36,834 nucleotides of DNA from Azolla pinnata. Lineage: Eukaryota > Streptophyta > Polypodiopsida > Salviniales > Salviniaceae. The notes under the pieces are model-generated. The model had not been told where the DNA came from. It searched no databases and saw nothing but the letters and a program-made list of their open reading frames with translations. Both the position numbers and the translations under genes were made by a program. Positions 11,492 to 28,612 of the stretch are shown here, piece after piece (positions within the stretch are counted from its first letter, which is position 1; every line of letters begins with the position of its first letter). The DNA lies in assembly GCA_037176905.1 (NCBI GenBank), contig JBBBWG010021556.1, positions 1-36,834 on the forward strand, in the 5' to 3' direction.

Positions 11492-13409
11492 TCGATTCGA
11501 TTTGCTCGATTCGAACCCACAAGAGAAGAGAAGCTCGATCAATCAATGTGATCAGAACCAGAACCAGAATCAGAATCAAATCAGGTCAGCTGAGATGAGA
11601 TGAGATGAGATGAGATGAGATCAGAACAGATCGATCGGTTTGGGATCCGATCAGCTGAAATAGAGGCCGGGTCGGAGCTGGTGTAGGGCCGATCTGTACG
11701 AGGGAAAGATCAGCTCGATATAAACTTCCTTTGTCTTTTTCCGCTGGATCGCGCCCCCCGAATCTGTTTCAGATTTCTAATGCTCGCTTTCGAAGCGGGG
11801 GGGGGAAAGAAACTGTTGTTTCGCGTATATGTATGTATGTGTATGTACTCTGCCCGCGCTCTTTTGCTTTCTGGGCGCAGTCAGATGCTCGATCCATCTT
11901 CTGTTTGGCATTTAGGATGTATGGATCGATCGATCAATGGATCCATCGGAAAGACAGCGATGCCTAACTGTAACAGGTCGAATCGCTGCGATCGATCGGC
12001 CCACTTACAGTCCGTTGTCTGAATCCTGCTTAAATCTCTCCTCCGACACGGCAATAATTGTTGCGTCCTGAAGCTGATCATGTCCCGGAATCGTCGTCGT
12101 CATCGTCGTCATCGTCACCGTCATTAGCATCACCACCACCACCACCATCAGTAATCAGCATCATCATCACGATCTTCGTCTGATCATTTGCAGCTGATCA
12201 GTTGTCAGCTCTATTGGGACTTGCCACCGCCTTTGGCCATGGGAATCGGATCGAGCTGTGAGCATATTCAGAAACCCGTCGTTTACTTTTTTTTAATAGG
12301 TTCCGATCGACGACTTTTTTTCTTCGGGCGCGATCGATCCGTCGTCAGGAACGAGCTCTGTGCGTGTTCGTCACGTCGGATCGATTGAAGCCGAAGAAGA
12401 AGCAAGAGGCAGCTCCGTCGGAACTTTCTCAGACCCCCGGTTCATGCATTGGGCATGACTCATAACACTAACAAGCGACTATTGCCTTCTCAATTTGATT
12501 TGCCTACAGTACAATTGTCTACAAATACATACATACATACATATACATATACTGATGCATAAACTGATATAAAGGCTAATTTGAATGGTTTAAAGGTACA
12601 TTATGTGAGAAACCCATATGTTCACATGACATGCATTTAATATGTGATATTGTAAAAGACTTTAAAAGTTTGAATTACGTATATAATAGGGACTAGCTAT
12701 CTCCTTTCATGACGACATTTTTTTTTTACAAAGACTCTTTAGAAAGAAAGAAAGATCTTTCTATTTTGCCCTTCTGCTTGAGAGTGATTTAAGCACCTTT
12801 CAATCCATTCTTTGCTTTCTCTCCGATCGTCGCTTATGCTGCCCACCATCATTAGCAGATCTGTAATATTGCATGGTGTGCTCGATCGAATGCTTGCGAT
12901 CGATCGATCGATGGACCGTTTGGATACGCTGATGCTCCCTCCACCTGTCGATCTTTGGGAAACGCTTGCGGTACTTTCTGTCTGAGAAGCCAGAGACAGA
13001 GGAAAAAAAGAAACGGAAAAACTTAATCGGTTTCTGTGAGCCACTAGATTCTCTCTTTGGTGCCACTTTTGGGTACTTAAAAAAAAACAGTAAGAAAAAA
13101 CACTGACCAGATTTAGAGGCGCACCCAGAGGTGTGTCCCCAGTGGAAACCCACAAAGAGTCTGTCGATTCCTATTACCATTGCATATATATTATTATTAT
13201 TGTATATACAAATTGGGATTCGTCGAGTTTCGATCGATGCCATCGGGCTCTGGAAATTGCCCTTTGTGACACATGTAGAAGCACCCGATTAGTATCTAAA
13301 TGCATCGATCCTGCCCATTACCAGAAAAAGAAAAAGCTCCGATTGATGATCTGCAAGACCAGTAAAAGCCACCCCGCACCACTACGATCATCAGCATGCA
13401 GTTGCATAA

Positions 13410-13440
13410 TTCATTCATTCATTCATTCATTCATTCATAG
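13410..13440. repeat. (CATT)n microsatellite
   Basis: About seven ATTC units in a row. A matching array on the opposite strand ((AATG)n) lies near 21431-21456. Confidence 0.9.
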
Positions 13441-15328
13441 GATTCTTTCGATGTGCCGACATGTGGGCTCGTCGATCGATCAACGATTCCGTGCATTTCG
13501 ATGATAAATTTATGCCGATCAGAGAAGAATTCGGAGCGCCTGCAAGAAAGAAAGCAACAAAGAAAGAAAGATATATTAACGTCTTCTTAGACCAATATTA
13601 TTATAACTGCTCTTTTGATGCTCTTTGTATTAAACAAACAAAAGGCAACAACGACAACAACAACAACAACAAAATTCTCGTGCACATTTGTAATCAAGTT
13701 CAACATGATCCCAATTAAGGTCTCGATACATTATTGTTTGGATCGTTTTGCTCGCTGAAACAGTCTCAAAGAGAGGTTTCTGTCGTCCTCTCGAACAGAA
13801 CAGAATATATATATTATCTTAGGTGGAAAGTATGAGAATGTGAACACTAAATGCAATCGCCAACCGAAAGAGATGTAAATTTATACCATAAAATTAAAGC
13901 TCATAAATATGTATAAATCATCGTTACGTATATATATTTTTATTTATTTATTTATTTATCTATCTATATTTATATCCAAATTTGGGTGAAAGCATGAGAA
14001 TAAAAACACTAAATACGATAAGGAGTGTATTAGAAGACAAATCCGTGTAATTAGCTTCCAAAAAGTCATGTAATTATAACATAAAATTAAATCTCATAAA
14101 TTTGAATCACCGTCGTATATATATATATATATATCGGAGATCTCTTGTACATCTCTTTAACTAATTGAAGGAAAGTTGTCGCGATTATATATATATATAT
14201 ACATGTAGTTTAACGTATTAGAACAACTTGGCTTGATGCACATATTGTATAAGTCTTGATCAATTATTGAAGAATAGTTTGTATTTAGGATCTTCATTAA
14301 GACACTCGAAGTATAGGCGTCGGATCAAATCGTCGTCACATCGAATAGAGTAAAACATATGTAAATGTGACGACATCAAGGTGCACTGATCACCTCCTTG
14401 GCGCATCGCTAGTTTCAGCGATTCCGTGCTAATAATAGATATGTGCATCGCCCGATTGGAGCCTATGACTTTCGGATTGGAACCTTGGAGATTTGTGTTT
14501 TTTTTTACTTTGGAAATCTTCAAGCCCGAATCGATGTTCTGTTAAACGAGTTAATCCGACCAGAATTCTTTAGAAAACATTGTTGGCTGCGGCTTGGATT
14601 TTTAGATTTCATTAGATCTAATTGCATTCGTAGAGCCTTCGTAGCACAGGTTGAGCTTAGTACACCAAAGTGTCATTTTACTCCATGCATTTGTTCTTCT
14701 CGGTTTAAGGAGCTAAAGCTACTTCAATAATATCTTCTTCAGTTCCATCTCTACTGATCATATATGGCCATCATTGCCTCCGAGCTGCGACATCATCTAT
14801 GCCTTACCATAGTCCAATTGGTGCCCATGATAGTAATGAGGAATCTAAGTTAGTTTGTGATGATTCATCGTTGCAGATCATCGTAGCATGGTATTGCTAA
14901 GAGCTGCTTGTCGATTCCCCCAAGTACTACGATGCCCTAGCTTAGTATCATAAACTTCTGCATCAAAAGACTTAGGAAGAATGGAAAGGAATTCTCAATC
15001 AATCTTCTTTGCCATTGAATTTCCAAAGAGGCAGGAGTGCAAGTTTAAAAAGGAACATGAAAATTATGAAGCAAAAGTATGTGTAAATTGATATACAAGA
15101 TCCAACTTTCCCCATTTTGGTGCCAGCTATGTATGTCCGGGGAAGGAAAATCATATCGAAATAATACAATGACCAAATTCCACAAAATGCTGTGGGTTAT
15201 ACAAAGAATCGTGTGTAAAATGATGAGTGGTGCTTTTTGTGGCTAAAATACAACTTAACAATCAATCATACAGCTTAGAATATACAACAAGCTTATATAG
15301 AAACACGGGAAAAGCAATGTACTTCTCA

Positions 15329-19852
<4,524 letters not shown>

Positions 19853-20081
19853 GGCGATGGAGGGAAGGGATCGAAGAGCGGGAGCAAGAGCAGGAGCAGG
19901 AGCAGCGGCAGCGGCAGCGGAGGAGCAGGATGAAGAAGGCGATGGCGATGGCGATGAAGAAGGCGATGGCGATGGCGATGAAGAAGAAGAAGAAGAAAGA
20001 AGAAAAGAAGAAGAAGAAGAAGAAGAAGAAGAAGAAGAAGGTCAAGAAACGGAAAGGGTCAAGAAAGGGCGGGAAAGACAG

Positions 20082-20115
<34 letters not shown>

Positions 20116-20393
20116 TGATTATTATTATTATTATTATTATTGATATTATTATTATTATTCCTAATTTTACCGAAGGAAATATAACGATTTTAAATAATAA
20201 TACTGACTACTTACTTGTTGCTGCTATTCTCGTTTTTTCTGTTTTTTTTTTTTTTGTGTTTTGCGGAGCAGATAAAGAATAATATGAATTTCTGGCGAAA
20301 ACAAAATGATATTTATTGTTATTGTTGTTGTTGTTGTTGTAATAAGAATAATAAGTTTTTTTTTGCTAGACAATGATAATGATAATAATAATA

Positions 20394-20428
<35 letters not shown>

Positions 20429-20765
20429 TGCTACTACTGCTATTCTTCTTCTTCTATTTGTTATTTGTTGTTATTATTATTATTACTATTACTATTATAA
20501 TTATTATTACGATTACTATTATTATTATTATTATTATTATTACTGCTACTACTACTATTCTTCTTCTTCTATTTGTTATTTGTTGTTGTTATTACTATTA
20601 CTATTATAATTATTATTACTATTACTATTATTTTTTTATTTATTTTTTTTATTTTTATTATTACTACTACTACTACTACTACTACTATTCTTCTTCTCTT
20701 CTTCTTCTTCTTCTTCTTATAACTATTATTACTAGTATTGCTATTCTTCTTCTTATTATTATTTT
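19853..20765. repeat. Compound trinucleotide arrays upstream of the beta-glucosidase gene
   Basis: From the ATG outward come GC-rich CAG/CGG-like stretches (19870-19930), GGCGATGGCGATGAAGAA units (19935-19985), (GAA)n (19980-20040), (ATT)n (20085-20160) and then an (ATT)n/(ACT)n/(CTT)n compound array. In the compound array a block with ACTGCTACTACTGCTATTC, (TTC)n and ATTTGTTATTTGTTGTT occurs at about 20425, repeats at about 20540 and decays further on to 20765. The 5' UTR and promoter of the beta-glucosidase gene should lie in the first part. Long open frames on both strands are poly-amino-acid by-products. Confidence 0.9.
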
Positions 20766-22140
20766 TGTATGCTGATCATTGGATCCAGGTTGTTCATCAC
20801 TGGATCCAATGTAATGGGATTAGGTGGTGACTGGTGACGCGTGACCTTAGGCCACGAGCAAAAAAGTAGCAGATCGGCGATAGATTTGATGCGCGAGGAT
20901 CGTCGCTGTCAATTGGCCAGAAAAACGATCGTCGTCGGAATAGTATATTTGGGCAACGGCGTGGAAAATGCAGCAGCGGGGAGGGGAGCACGAGATCTTC
21001 TCTGTCTCGAAGAAAAGTTGGTTGTTCCTGATGATGTTGCTGTTGCTGCTGCTGTGGGGCCCCAACAGGAAAGTAGCGAGATTGGTCAGAAGTTTCGGAA
21101 ATCGGAACGAGAGTTTTCCGCTTCCTGGAATCTGCACGGTATATTCCCCTTCTCTCGACAACAACAGATTTGTCCATGGTTACATGGTCTTCTTCTTCTT
21201 CTCTCTCTCTCTCCCCCAAACATTATCCTACCATTACTTAAAAGGCCAGAAAAGGCTATACAGCTTATATAAAGAGTTCAGTCTGTCGCATTATCACCGG
21301 CGCAAATAACTAGTTACCACCTAGGTGCTATATAATTCAATCTGAATACATGGGCCTTATAAGCACTAAGCAGTTTGTGTCACTGAGTCAGTTGTTGCTG
21401 CTGATGGGTTTACTGTGGCAGCTCAACTAGCAATGAATGAATGAATGAATGAATGAACCCAAGGCACACAACTGTCCACGACATGCTGACGGAAATCGTG
21501 CTTGCGTATAATGCTTTCGAAAAAAAAAAAAGAAGCTTGCCCACTCGTGAAACAAGCAGCAAACTGCCGTACACAGGAAACGTGTTCTGCCTTGTAATGA
21601 CTCAATGGTGCGAGTCTAACCCCACGACAGTAGGTAGGGCTCTCGGTCAATCCATCGATCGATCGTTCCTTTGTCTTGTTCGCAACATGCTCGAACGCAG
21701 AAAGCATCGCAACGAGCCCGGGATTCACTTTGGTTGCCATCATTTGTGCCTTTTGGCTTGGAAATTATGCATACAACCAAAGCAGTTTGGTCAATGGTAC
21801 TCGTGCTGGAAGCTGGATCGAGGGGTAAACAAGTGGTAATAAAGAAACCAAAATTTAACAGAGTATCGGTAAGTTAAGCAGTAGGGAGAATTACCGGAAA
21901 GCACCTAAAACAAATTTGTAAATTACATTTTAACACCTGCCGAAATCAGAAACTTCATATTAACACCCGATTAATTCCGTTGCTATAACGTTCATTGATT
22001 CCGTTCCTAATCGATTCCCGTAGTATATATTCGATCAACAGAAGCCAGTAATTTCCGAATCTAATTAATCGATTAATCGCTTTTTCCCACACATTGTTTC
22101 AGTTTGTTTCTGATCCATTTCTAATAGGCAACTTAATGAC
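20766..22140. other. Unassigned stretch between repeat arrays
   Basis: Overlapping open frames of 105-143 residues on both strands at 20797-21309 and 21423-21839 have no recognisable domain, and their boundaries do not suggest exons. A TATATAAA on the plus strand sits at 21266-21273 without a visible downstream gene. (AATG)n lies at about 21431-21456. From 21850 the sequence becomes AT-rich with ATCGATTAATCG-like motifs near 22060. Confidence 0.5.
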
Positions 22141-22950
22141 ACAATATATGTGCATGCATACACACATACATTTATGATATGTATGCGTGCCTGAATGAAT
22201 GAACGAATGCATGCATGCATGAGTATGTCATGTGTATGCTCTCTATGTGCATACTTATACGAATGAACGCATGCATGGGTATATGTATATGCGGGTGTTA
22301 CGTTCCATGTATGCACGACAGATGTATGCACACATGCATGCATGGGTATGTGGGTATGCATGTGTGCATGCATCCACCGCATGCATACACATCTCAATGA
22401 ATGCAGGCATGCATGTGTGTGCGTGCATGATCGCATACATACACATCTCAGGCAGGCATGCATGCATGCATGCATGCGTGGGTATATGAGTATGCATGTG
22501 GTGCGTGCATGCGTCGCATACATGCACATCTCAATGCATGCATGCATGCATGGGTATGTGGGTATGCATGTGTGCATGCATCCACCGCATGCATGCACAT
22601 CTCAATGAATGCAGGCATGCATGGGTATGCGGGTATGCATGTGTGCGTGCGCCCATCGCATGCATACACATCGCAATGAATGCATGCATACATGCGGGCA
22701 TATGTATGCATGCATGTGTGCATCCATCGGTCGCATGCATACACATCGCAATGAATGCATGCATACACATCGCAATGAGTGCATGCATACCCGTCGCATG
22801 CATACACATCGCAATGAGCGCATGCATACATGCGGGCATATGTATGCATGCATGCGTGCGTGCACCCATCGCATGCATACACATCGCAATGAATGCATGC
22901 ATACATGCGGGCATATGCATGCATGCATGTGTGCACACATACATACATGC
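22141..22950. repeat. CATGCATG-rich array directly upstream of the methyltransferase gene
   Basis: About 800 bp of alternating purine/pyrimidine DNA. Dozens of CATGCA or GCATGCATGCATGC elements are set in imperfect repeats of 60-80 bp of the form GGTATGYGGGTATGCATGTG, then TGCATGCATCCACCGCATGC, then ACACATCTCAATGAATGCA. From about 22660 the unit changes to CATCGCAATGAATGCATGCA. All six frames are open for long distances with Cys/His/Met-rich translations, which is a by-product of the repeat. The array stops about 25 bp before the start codon at 22976. Confidence 0.92.
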
Positions 22951-22975
22951 ATCAGAGCTCAGTGATTCAGAGAAG

Positions 22976-25900
22976 ATGCTGAAGCCCTCGTGGTCGTGGT
23001 GCCGGAGACTGCAGATCTCTGCCCACCATCGCCATTACCCTCTCCCACAGAATGCCCTAGCTACTTCCCTTCTACCCACAAAATCTGGATCCTCTGCTCC
23101 CCTCATCGCCCAAAGGGCTTGTATTCACACCCACCACCAATCCAAAGAAGGCCAAGAAGAAGAAGAAGACGAAGAAGAAGAAGATAAGAATGCCTCCAAG
23201 ATGAACAACTACTTCAGCGCAGATTTCTGGAACGTGACCTATACCAAGAGCCCGGACGAGGTGTTTGAATGGTACAAAAGCTACTCGGAGATTTCTCCTC
23301 TTCTCCGGAAGTACATTCCTCTATCCTCCAGAGTGCTCATGGCAGGCTGTGGAAATTCATGTATGTGCTTCTTTTCATCAAATCTCGTAATTAAATCAGT
23401 CGTACGCAGGATAGTATGTTCGTATATACACGTAGACTACTGTCGTGTAATCTTTTCCTTTTTGCATCTGGGAATGCGTGCAAATTTTTGCAAGACGGCC
23501 GTGTAACTAAATGCTATCCATCGTTTTTTCTTCACTGTATCTCGGAGTGCATATTGCAAATTGTGCGTTTATATATGCATATGATGACTATGTATTCCAT
23601 TATGACAAGAGGGACGTATATTGATTGGATAATGACCGTATCTATAAATCCCTTCCATCTTTTCTGATTCACCTCTCCAAATTAAGAAAGTATGATAATT
23701 GTCTCTAGATATGAGTACGTTTTGGATTGATAGTGGACACTTTTGCTGCTTAATTATCTCATGATGGAAGCATATGCAAATTGTACATATTGTTTTGGAT
23801 TTGTGGCAAGTAGTTGAAATTCAGTTAGAAGCATTCACACAATTGCTGATATCCTTTATTTTGTTTTTTGTTGTAAAAAACGCTAGATTTGAATATTTTG
23901 TATTGTGTTTTGGACATGCTAATGGAGTATGCAATTTCAAAAAATAATTTGCGAACTGAATTCTACATGGTGTGTACTCAGAAATACTGATGAGATCAAA
24001 ATCCAGCATCTATTCTTTATCTTTTTCGAAACTACTATAAAAGTTGCCTTCATATCACTTCATTAGAGGATTCATCACCCAAATTACTTCATATATTGGC
24101 ATATATATATATGTATATATATGTGTGTGTATATGTATATACATATATATATACATATATATATATACATATGTATACGCTAGATACTGTGACATCGAGT
24201 GGAAAAGCAGATGAGGTTTATCCTTAGTAGATGCTGCAATTAATGTACAACTTATGTATATTAAGGTCACTGTAAACGCAAGAATGAACTTAAAGACAAA
24301 TGCAATCAACAAGTAGTTGACTATCGATCATACCAATTAATTTAGATGGAGAAGAATTAATATGAAAGATTTACTCAAAACTTCAGATGGTATGCTCACG
24401 AGGTCTGAACTGCTTGCAAATGATGAGAATTTTTTTTTCCTATAGAGGAATAGGGATTTAGCTATGAAGGGTTGTGGAACACACGAGAAACCTCTTTTAC
24501 CTACATGGCATACTGAGAAGACCCAATATGTAATGCCACTGTCCTTTTTGCTCCCCTATCTTGAGTGGTTATCATCTAAAAAGTCTTCATTATACCCAGT
24601 TCTCACAAATCACATTAAATGTAATAGCGACCATCTCTCTCTAAATCCTCAAGATCTTAAGGAGAAACAGTTGAGTGGGATCTACAAACAACTGTCAGAT
24701 TTGATTTGTTTATTTAAATCGAGAATGATGTGCATGGAGTTATAATTCCCTAAATATGATGGATATACTCAATAAGTAACATACTTTTTAGGAATCCAGT
24801 TAAGGAAGGTTGTCCTTTCATCAATGAAAGTTTCATCCCAAATCTGTTTTTGTACATTAATTTTGAAAGACAAACTTACCATGGCGTCCGTTATTTTCAA
24901 CATGCAGTGCTGTCTGAAGATATGGTGAAAGATGGATATCAAGAAATAGTTAATTTTGACATATCGCCAGCGGTGATTAGCTCAATGCAAAAGAAGTACA
25001 AAAATGTTCCACAACTGAAGTGTATCCATATCACATCACCATTCTAATTATCCTCTTACTATGTGATTCTCCACCCATTGCAGTCATTCTCCTTTCATCA
25101 ACTCTGCTAGACATGACCATGAATGCTTTAGATTTATCTTTCTTTAAGAAACATAGCTTCCAGTCAGTCATCGACAAAGGTACACAATTGCTCACTGATA
25201 GAGGATGCAGTGTATGTATGTTGAAATTTGGGGATATTCTTGTTTTTTGTTTATCTGTCTGATATTTGGCCGTTTTTTGTAATCTTACTTCAGGCACTTT
25301 GGATGCAATAATGGTAAAGGCTGCAATTTCATGCTTTTTGTTCATAATGCATTAGATGATCAATCTCCTTCAAAAGCTATTGTTCTAGTATCAGTGTATT
25401 GGGATTTTTCTTGAACTCATAAGCCTGATGAGGAATTCAGAGGAAATATAATTTCGTGGCTCATTATTTGGAGCAGTCTGTAGCAGGTGGACCATATAAT
25501 GTTTCAATGATGTTAGCAGAGATAAACAGGTATTAAGATGTATATGTAGTTAAGTTTGTTTATTCCTATACCAACCACTCTGTTTTAATGCTAGTTGATT
25601 GAGTATATCATGCCTAACTCTTGACAATCTCCCCTTTATGTTTTTCTTTCTTTCTTTCTTTCATCATACATGTCTCAGGATATTGAAACCTGGTGGTGTC
25701 TACATTCTGGTACAAACTATATCTATTATTTTCACTATTATTGTCTTATTTTTAAGTGTCTACGTAAATTAAGAAATTTCAACATGTTGTTCTTTGAAGG
25801 TTACTTTTGCTGGCCCTCGGATAATTTGCCCGCTTCTCAATACAAAAGCATTTGGCTGGGATATTAGCCTCTACATAACATGTAAGCCCAAAATTGAACT

Positions 25901-27559
25901 TTTAAATGATCAAAGTTGATCAAACCGAAATGAATTATTGATATTTTCTGCTTTATAAAAAGATATCCTATCTTTTTTTGACCATCTCATGTTACAATAG
26001 AAGAAACTGTTTAGCAAAACTGGTCCATTCTTCTCAATTTTCATATTTTCTATGAACCTTTAACCATCTCAGGTAGAAATCATCCTGGCAATACAGCTCG
26101 TTCATGTTTATATATTCCTATTCATATTGTTATAATAGTAGTAAATTGTGTGTGTGTATCTATATTAAGGAAAACACTTTTGTAGGACTTTTTACTACGA
26201 CTATTTTTGATAAAGCGGGAATATATTTTACCATAGCGCACATGAGTAATGTATTCCTGTTGTATGTTAACAAAAGCAAATCTAAGCTCCATTTTCTTTG
26301 CTTTTTGGATTGATCTAAGTTTAAACTTTGTCATTAATTTCTGAGGAGTAGCACGAAAACATAGGAATTTGTTACTATATGCTAGAATTAGTGTGGTTTT
26401 TGAGCTAGTGGAAGAAACTCAGAATTCAGGGATTTCAAGAGTTCCAAAAGATAGATGTTGTAACCTCCCCTCTGGGAGTAGTGTGAGGGTGAGCCTGGTT
26501 TCATTTGCTAGTTGACCAACCTTAGGTTTTCTGGGGTTTAAGGGTTAGGATCACCAAGTGCTTAAATACACTAACTACTGGATGGGGAGTATGGTTGAGG
26601 ACTCGATAAGTGGTGACAACGACATGGTAAGGAAGAATAAAGGAAATCTAGAACTTCAGTCCATAGGCGCACTGGTTAAGAAGGTCAATGGGGTAGGTGC
26701 TAACTGGTAGGGAACAAGTTGACAGGGAATGAGATTCACCATCCTAAATGCAAGTACACATTGAGATGCATAAGTCGTAGGAGCATTGATGATTGACTGA
26801 GATAACAGTAAACTCTGAACACATATAGACACTAATCAAGAGGGGGAAGTTAAAATCAGAATGTAACAAGTTTGACACAGATCAATACAGAAAATAAAGT
26901 AACATTTTCAGTAAACAAGATATGATCACAACAGAAGTTAGAGTGAACTTGGCAAAGTCGATACAAATAGTTAATAGACAGTGCCTCGAGCTGCAAGAAG
27001 ATACAAGTAAGACAACCTCCAAGGGATCAGCAGAATTTCCAAGGCTTTTTTTTTTTCTGTAATTGAACAGCTGAATGCGCATCGGAAACTCCATTAGATA
27101 GTTCTTCAAATAAGTGTCTGGAACCTGTGTCACTTGATTTGGATGGGACATTTGTGGACAACTTTGAGTCGGAGGATCCAAATCGGTTATTCATATACGT
27201 GTGCACCAAGGTGAGTTTCTTATGTCTATCTTTGCTATTGAGAACAAAAGCAGATGCATTTCTATGATGGTTTACTTGATTACTGTCTTCTCTCAGCATG
27301 TTGCTTCAGTGATATATACAATTCTTACTCAAATTGTGTGAGGAGAAAAACCTTATTATCTTCTACATTTTCGATTATAATTAGATTAGCGATACAGCAG
27401 CATAGGCTGTGCTGTAGCACGATGCATATGATTTGGAAAAGAGTAATGAATGAAGCAAATGCTTTATTGGGAGAAACATATACTGTATTTACCATTCATG
27501 TTTTGTACCCTCTTCTCTTTGTCTATTTGCAGAGACATGGAGATGATTGCCGTCAATGA
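22976..27559 (+). CDS. SAM-dependent methyltransferase, EEF1AKMT4/METTL13-like, nine exons, 318 aa
   Basis: Exons: 22976-23360, 24908-25021, 25111-25179, 25294-25313, 25441-25529, 25679-25709, 25800-25881, 27071-27210 and 27533-27559; 957 nt in one frame. Known relatives are small class I methyltransferases; the human ones methylate eEF1A lysines, but transfer of that substrate is inference. Seen: FWNVTYTKSPDEVFEWYKSY (family N-terminus), the SAM motif VLMAGCGNS (120-128), VNFDISPAVISSMQKKY, VIDKGTLDAIM, LKPGGVYIL and the C-terminal LFIYVCTK. The core from M76 is 243 aa, the usual size. Residues 1-75 are an extra leader rich in Ser/Arg/His with few acids up to about residue 60 and then a Glu/Asp run from a GAA repeat; it could be an organelle presequence, with M76 as a second start. 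The 20-nt exon 4 and the last exon (RHGDDCRQ, stop) rest on frame only. The end of exon 7 joining exon 8 across 1.2 kb is supported by frame and family continuity. Confidence 0.9.
23361..24907 (+). other. Long intron 1 of the methyltransferase gene
   Basis: This 1547-nt AT-rich intron falls within the SAM-binding motif region, right after CGNS. It holds an alternating ATATAT/GTGTGT/ATACAT stretch at about 24098-24180 that can fold back on itself. A 93-codon open frame at 24464-24745 is not recognised. Confidence 0.75.
25882..27070 (+). other. Long intron 7 of the methyltransferase gene, possible element remnant inside
   Basis: The 1189-nt intron contains, from about 26459 to 26879, a segment that begins TGTAACCTCCCC and ends TTTGACACA, less AT-rich than its surroundings. 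This start resembles many plant LTRs, but no matching target-site duplication is visible (GATGT against GATCA). I give it only as a possibility. Confidence 0.5.
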
Positions 27560-28612
27560 TAATGCACATGATGTTCCAAGACGACTATCAAGAGTATGTT
27601 TTGGATCGGGATTGGGCATTCATTTAGGCTTGGAGGATTGTTGCTTGTGGCTAGGAAAACAGCGGACATGGCTCGTTTGTTGCATAGCACAATCATATCA
27701 CGGACACTTGGTGTGTTCTTGAAGGATACATGGAGGTTATAAAATTCCATCCACTGTAGTCTTAAACACCCTCATTGTGTTTACCGAGTGACTGGCAATT
27801 CTTTGTTCACTCAATGATGAATTCACCACTTCTGTTTTGATGCTTATTTGATCTTACATTCGCTCATTGGAGGTTTATCCTCGTCGATCAAACAAGCTCT
27901 TCTAAGGTCACCTTATGTTTCTCACTAGATGAGAAGGTTCACCTCAGTGTGTTGACAATGGATGAGATGGTTACAACAACCTTCTTCTGGTGTAATTTTA
28001 TTGTGTTTGCGGTTGTTTTGTTGACAAATCCGACATCTGTTTTGTGGTTATTTTGTGGACAAAGAAAGCTCTTTGAAATTGCACTAACCGAGTGAGAGAC
28101 GAAGCAAGGGATCGATGTGGCAAGACATTCCGTCTTTTGCATCGAGCTCAAGCTGTTGTAATCACCAGATTTTCGTCGGAAAAGAGATGCGATCGATTCA
28201 ACTGCAACGTCCTTGGTGAGACAAAACTCGTCACATAGATTTGTCTGATGGTATCGGCATCAATATGCAAATGAAGGCCAAAGCACAACATTTTTTTGCC
28301 TCCTCTGGGTTTGGTTTCTGGTCGGACTTTTTGTGGGCGATTTTGCTTCTCGTTCTTTGTTCGCTACTACTGCAGCCGAGAAGGCAGGAAACGGAAGCTC
28401 TGCTTTTGGCTGTGCAGAGTTTTGCCAGAGAAGAGCCATGGATACTTGAATCTTCTCTCGCGGTACGAACCTTCCTTTGCAAGCGAGAAGTGTGCACAGC
28501 AGAAGGCGTTCTTTGAAGAAGAAGAAGAAGAAGAAGAAGAAGAAGAAGAAGAAGGGAAGAGAGAGTATGATGGTTGAGGAGGGAGGAGAAGAGGTGTAGA
28601 AGAACAGAGAAA
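27560..28612. other. Intergenic stretch between methyltransferase and PPR genes
   Basis: No gene supported. The left part holds the 3' flank of the methyltransferase gene. The right part (28231-28560) is more GC-rich with a (GAA)n run at 28515-28555. Its overlapping frames of about 90 residues on both strands match nothing I know. It may include the PPR gene promoter or an upstream exon. Confidence 0.5.

Larger units (their letters stand above)
10660..15328. other. Intergenic stretch between phosphatase and beta-glucosidase genes
   Basis: About 4.7 kb without a supported gene. The right end holds the 3' flank of the beta-glucosidase gene and the left end the 5' flank of the phosphatase gene. 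Upstream of the phosphatase ATG the minus strand reads TTGATCTGCAG about 30 bp before the start, so a 5' UTR intron is possible. The part at 11500-12450 is richer in GC and GATC and could include a non-coding first exon or promoter, but this is inference. Open frames at 12739-13243, 14260-14523 and 14443-14730 match nothing I recognise. Other contents are (CATT)n at 13410-13440 and several AT runs near 13930-14210. Confidence 0.5.

Noticed and set aside
11492..11519. B-box-like GATTCGAACCC just right of the gap
   Set aside because: No A box or tRNA fold can be seen because the neighbouring sequence is N; not enough for a tRNA or SINE call.
11149..11579. Frames crossing the N block with a SIYLSIYLSIYL end
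   Set aside because: The middle is unknown sequence and the repeats are a (GATA)n translation.
12739..13243. Two overlapping minus-strand frames of 138 and 147 codons
   Set aside because: They overlap in different frames, are rich in Ser/Arg from GATC-type sequence, and have no family features.
14260..14730. Frames that faintly recall leucine-rich resistance proteins (LIRRLYFECLNED, RFKELKLLQ)
   Set aside because: No NB-ARC or LRR consensus holds over more than a few residues, and the frames are interrupted at once on both sides. Too weak to call a pseudogene.
20797..21309. Overlapping frames of 105-143 codons on both strands
   Set aside because: No recognisable domain; the Gln run comes from a short repeat. 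A stop-poor GC-rich stretch explains them.
22496..22975. Cys/His/Met-rich open frames on both strands over the CATGCA array, joined to the methyltransferase frame
   Set aside because: All six frames are open because the repeat lacks stop codons. The translations follow the repeat, and no metal-binding domain pattern is present. The coding start is better placed at 22976.
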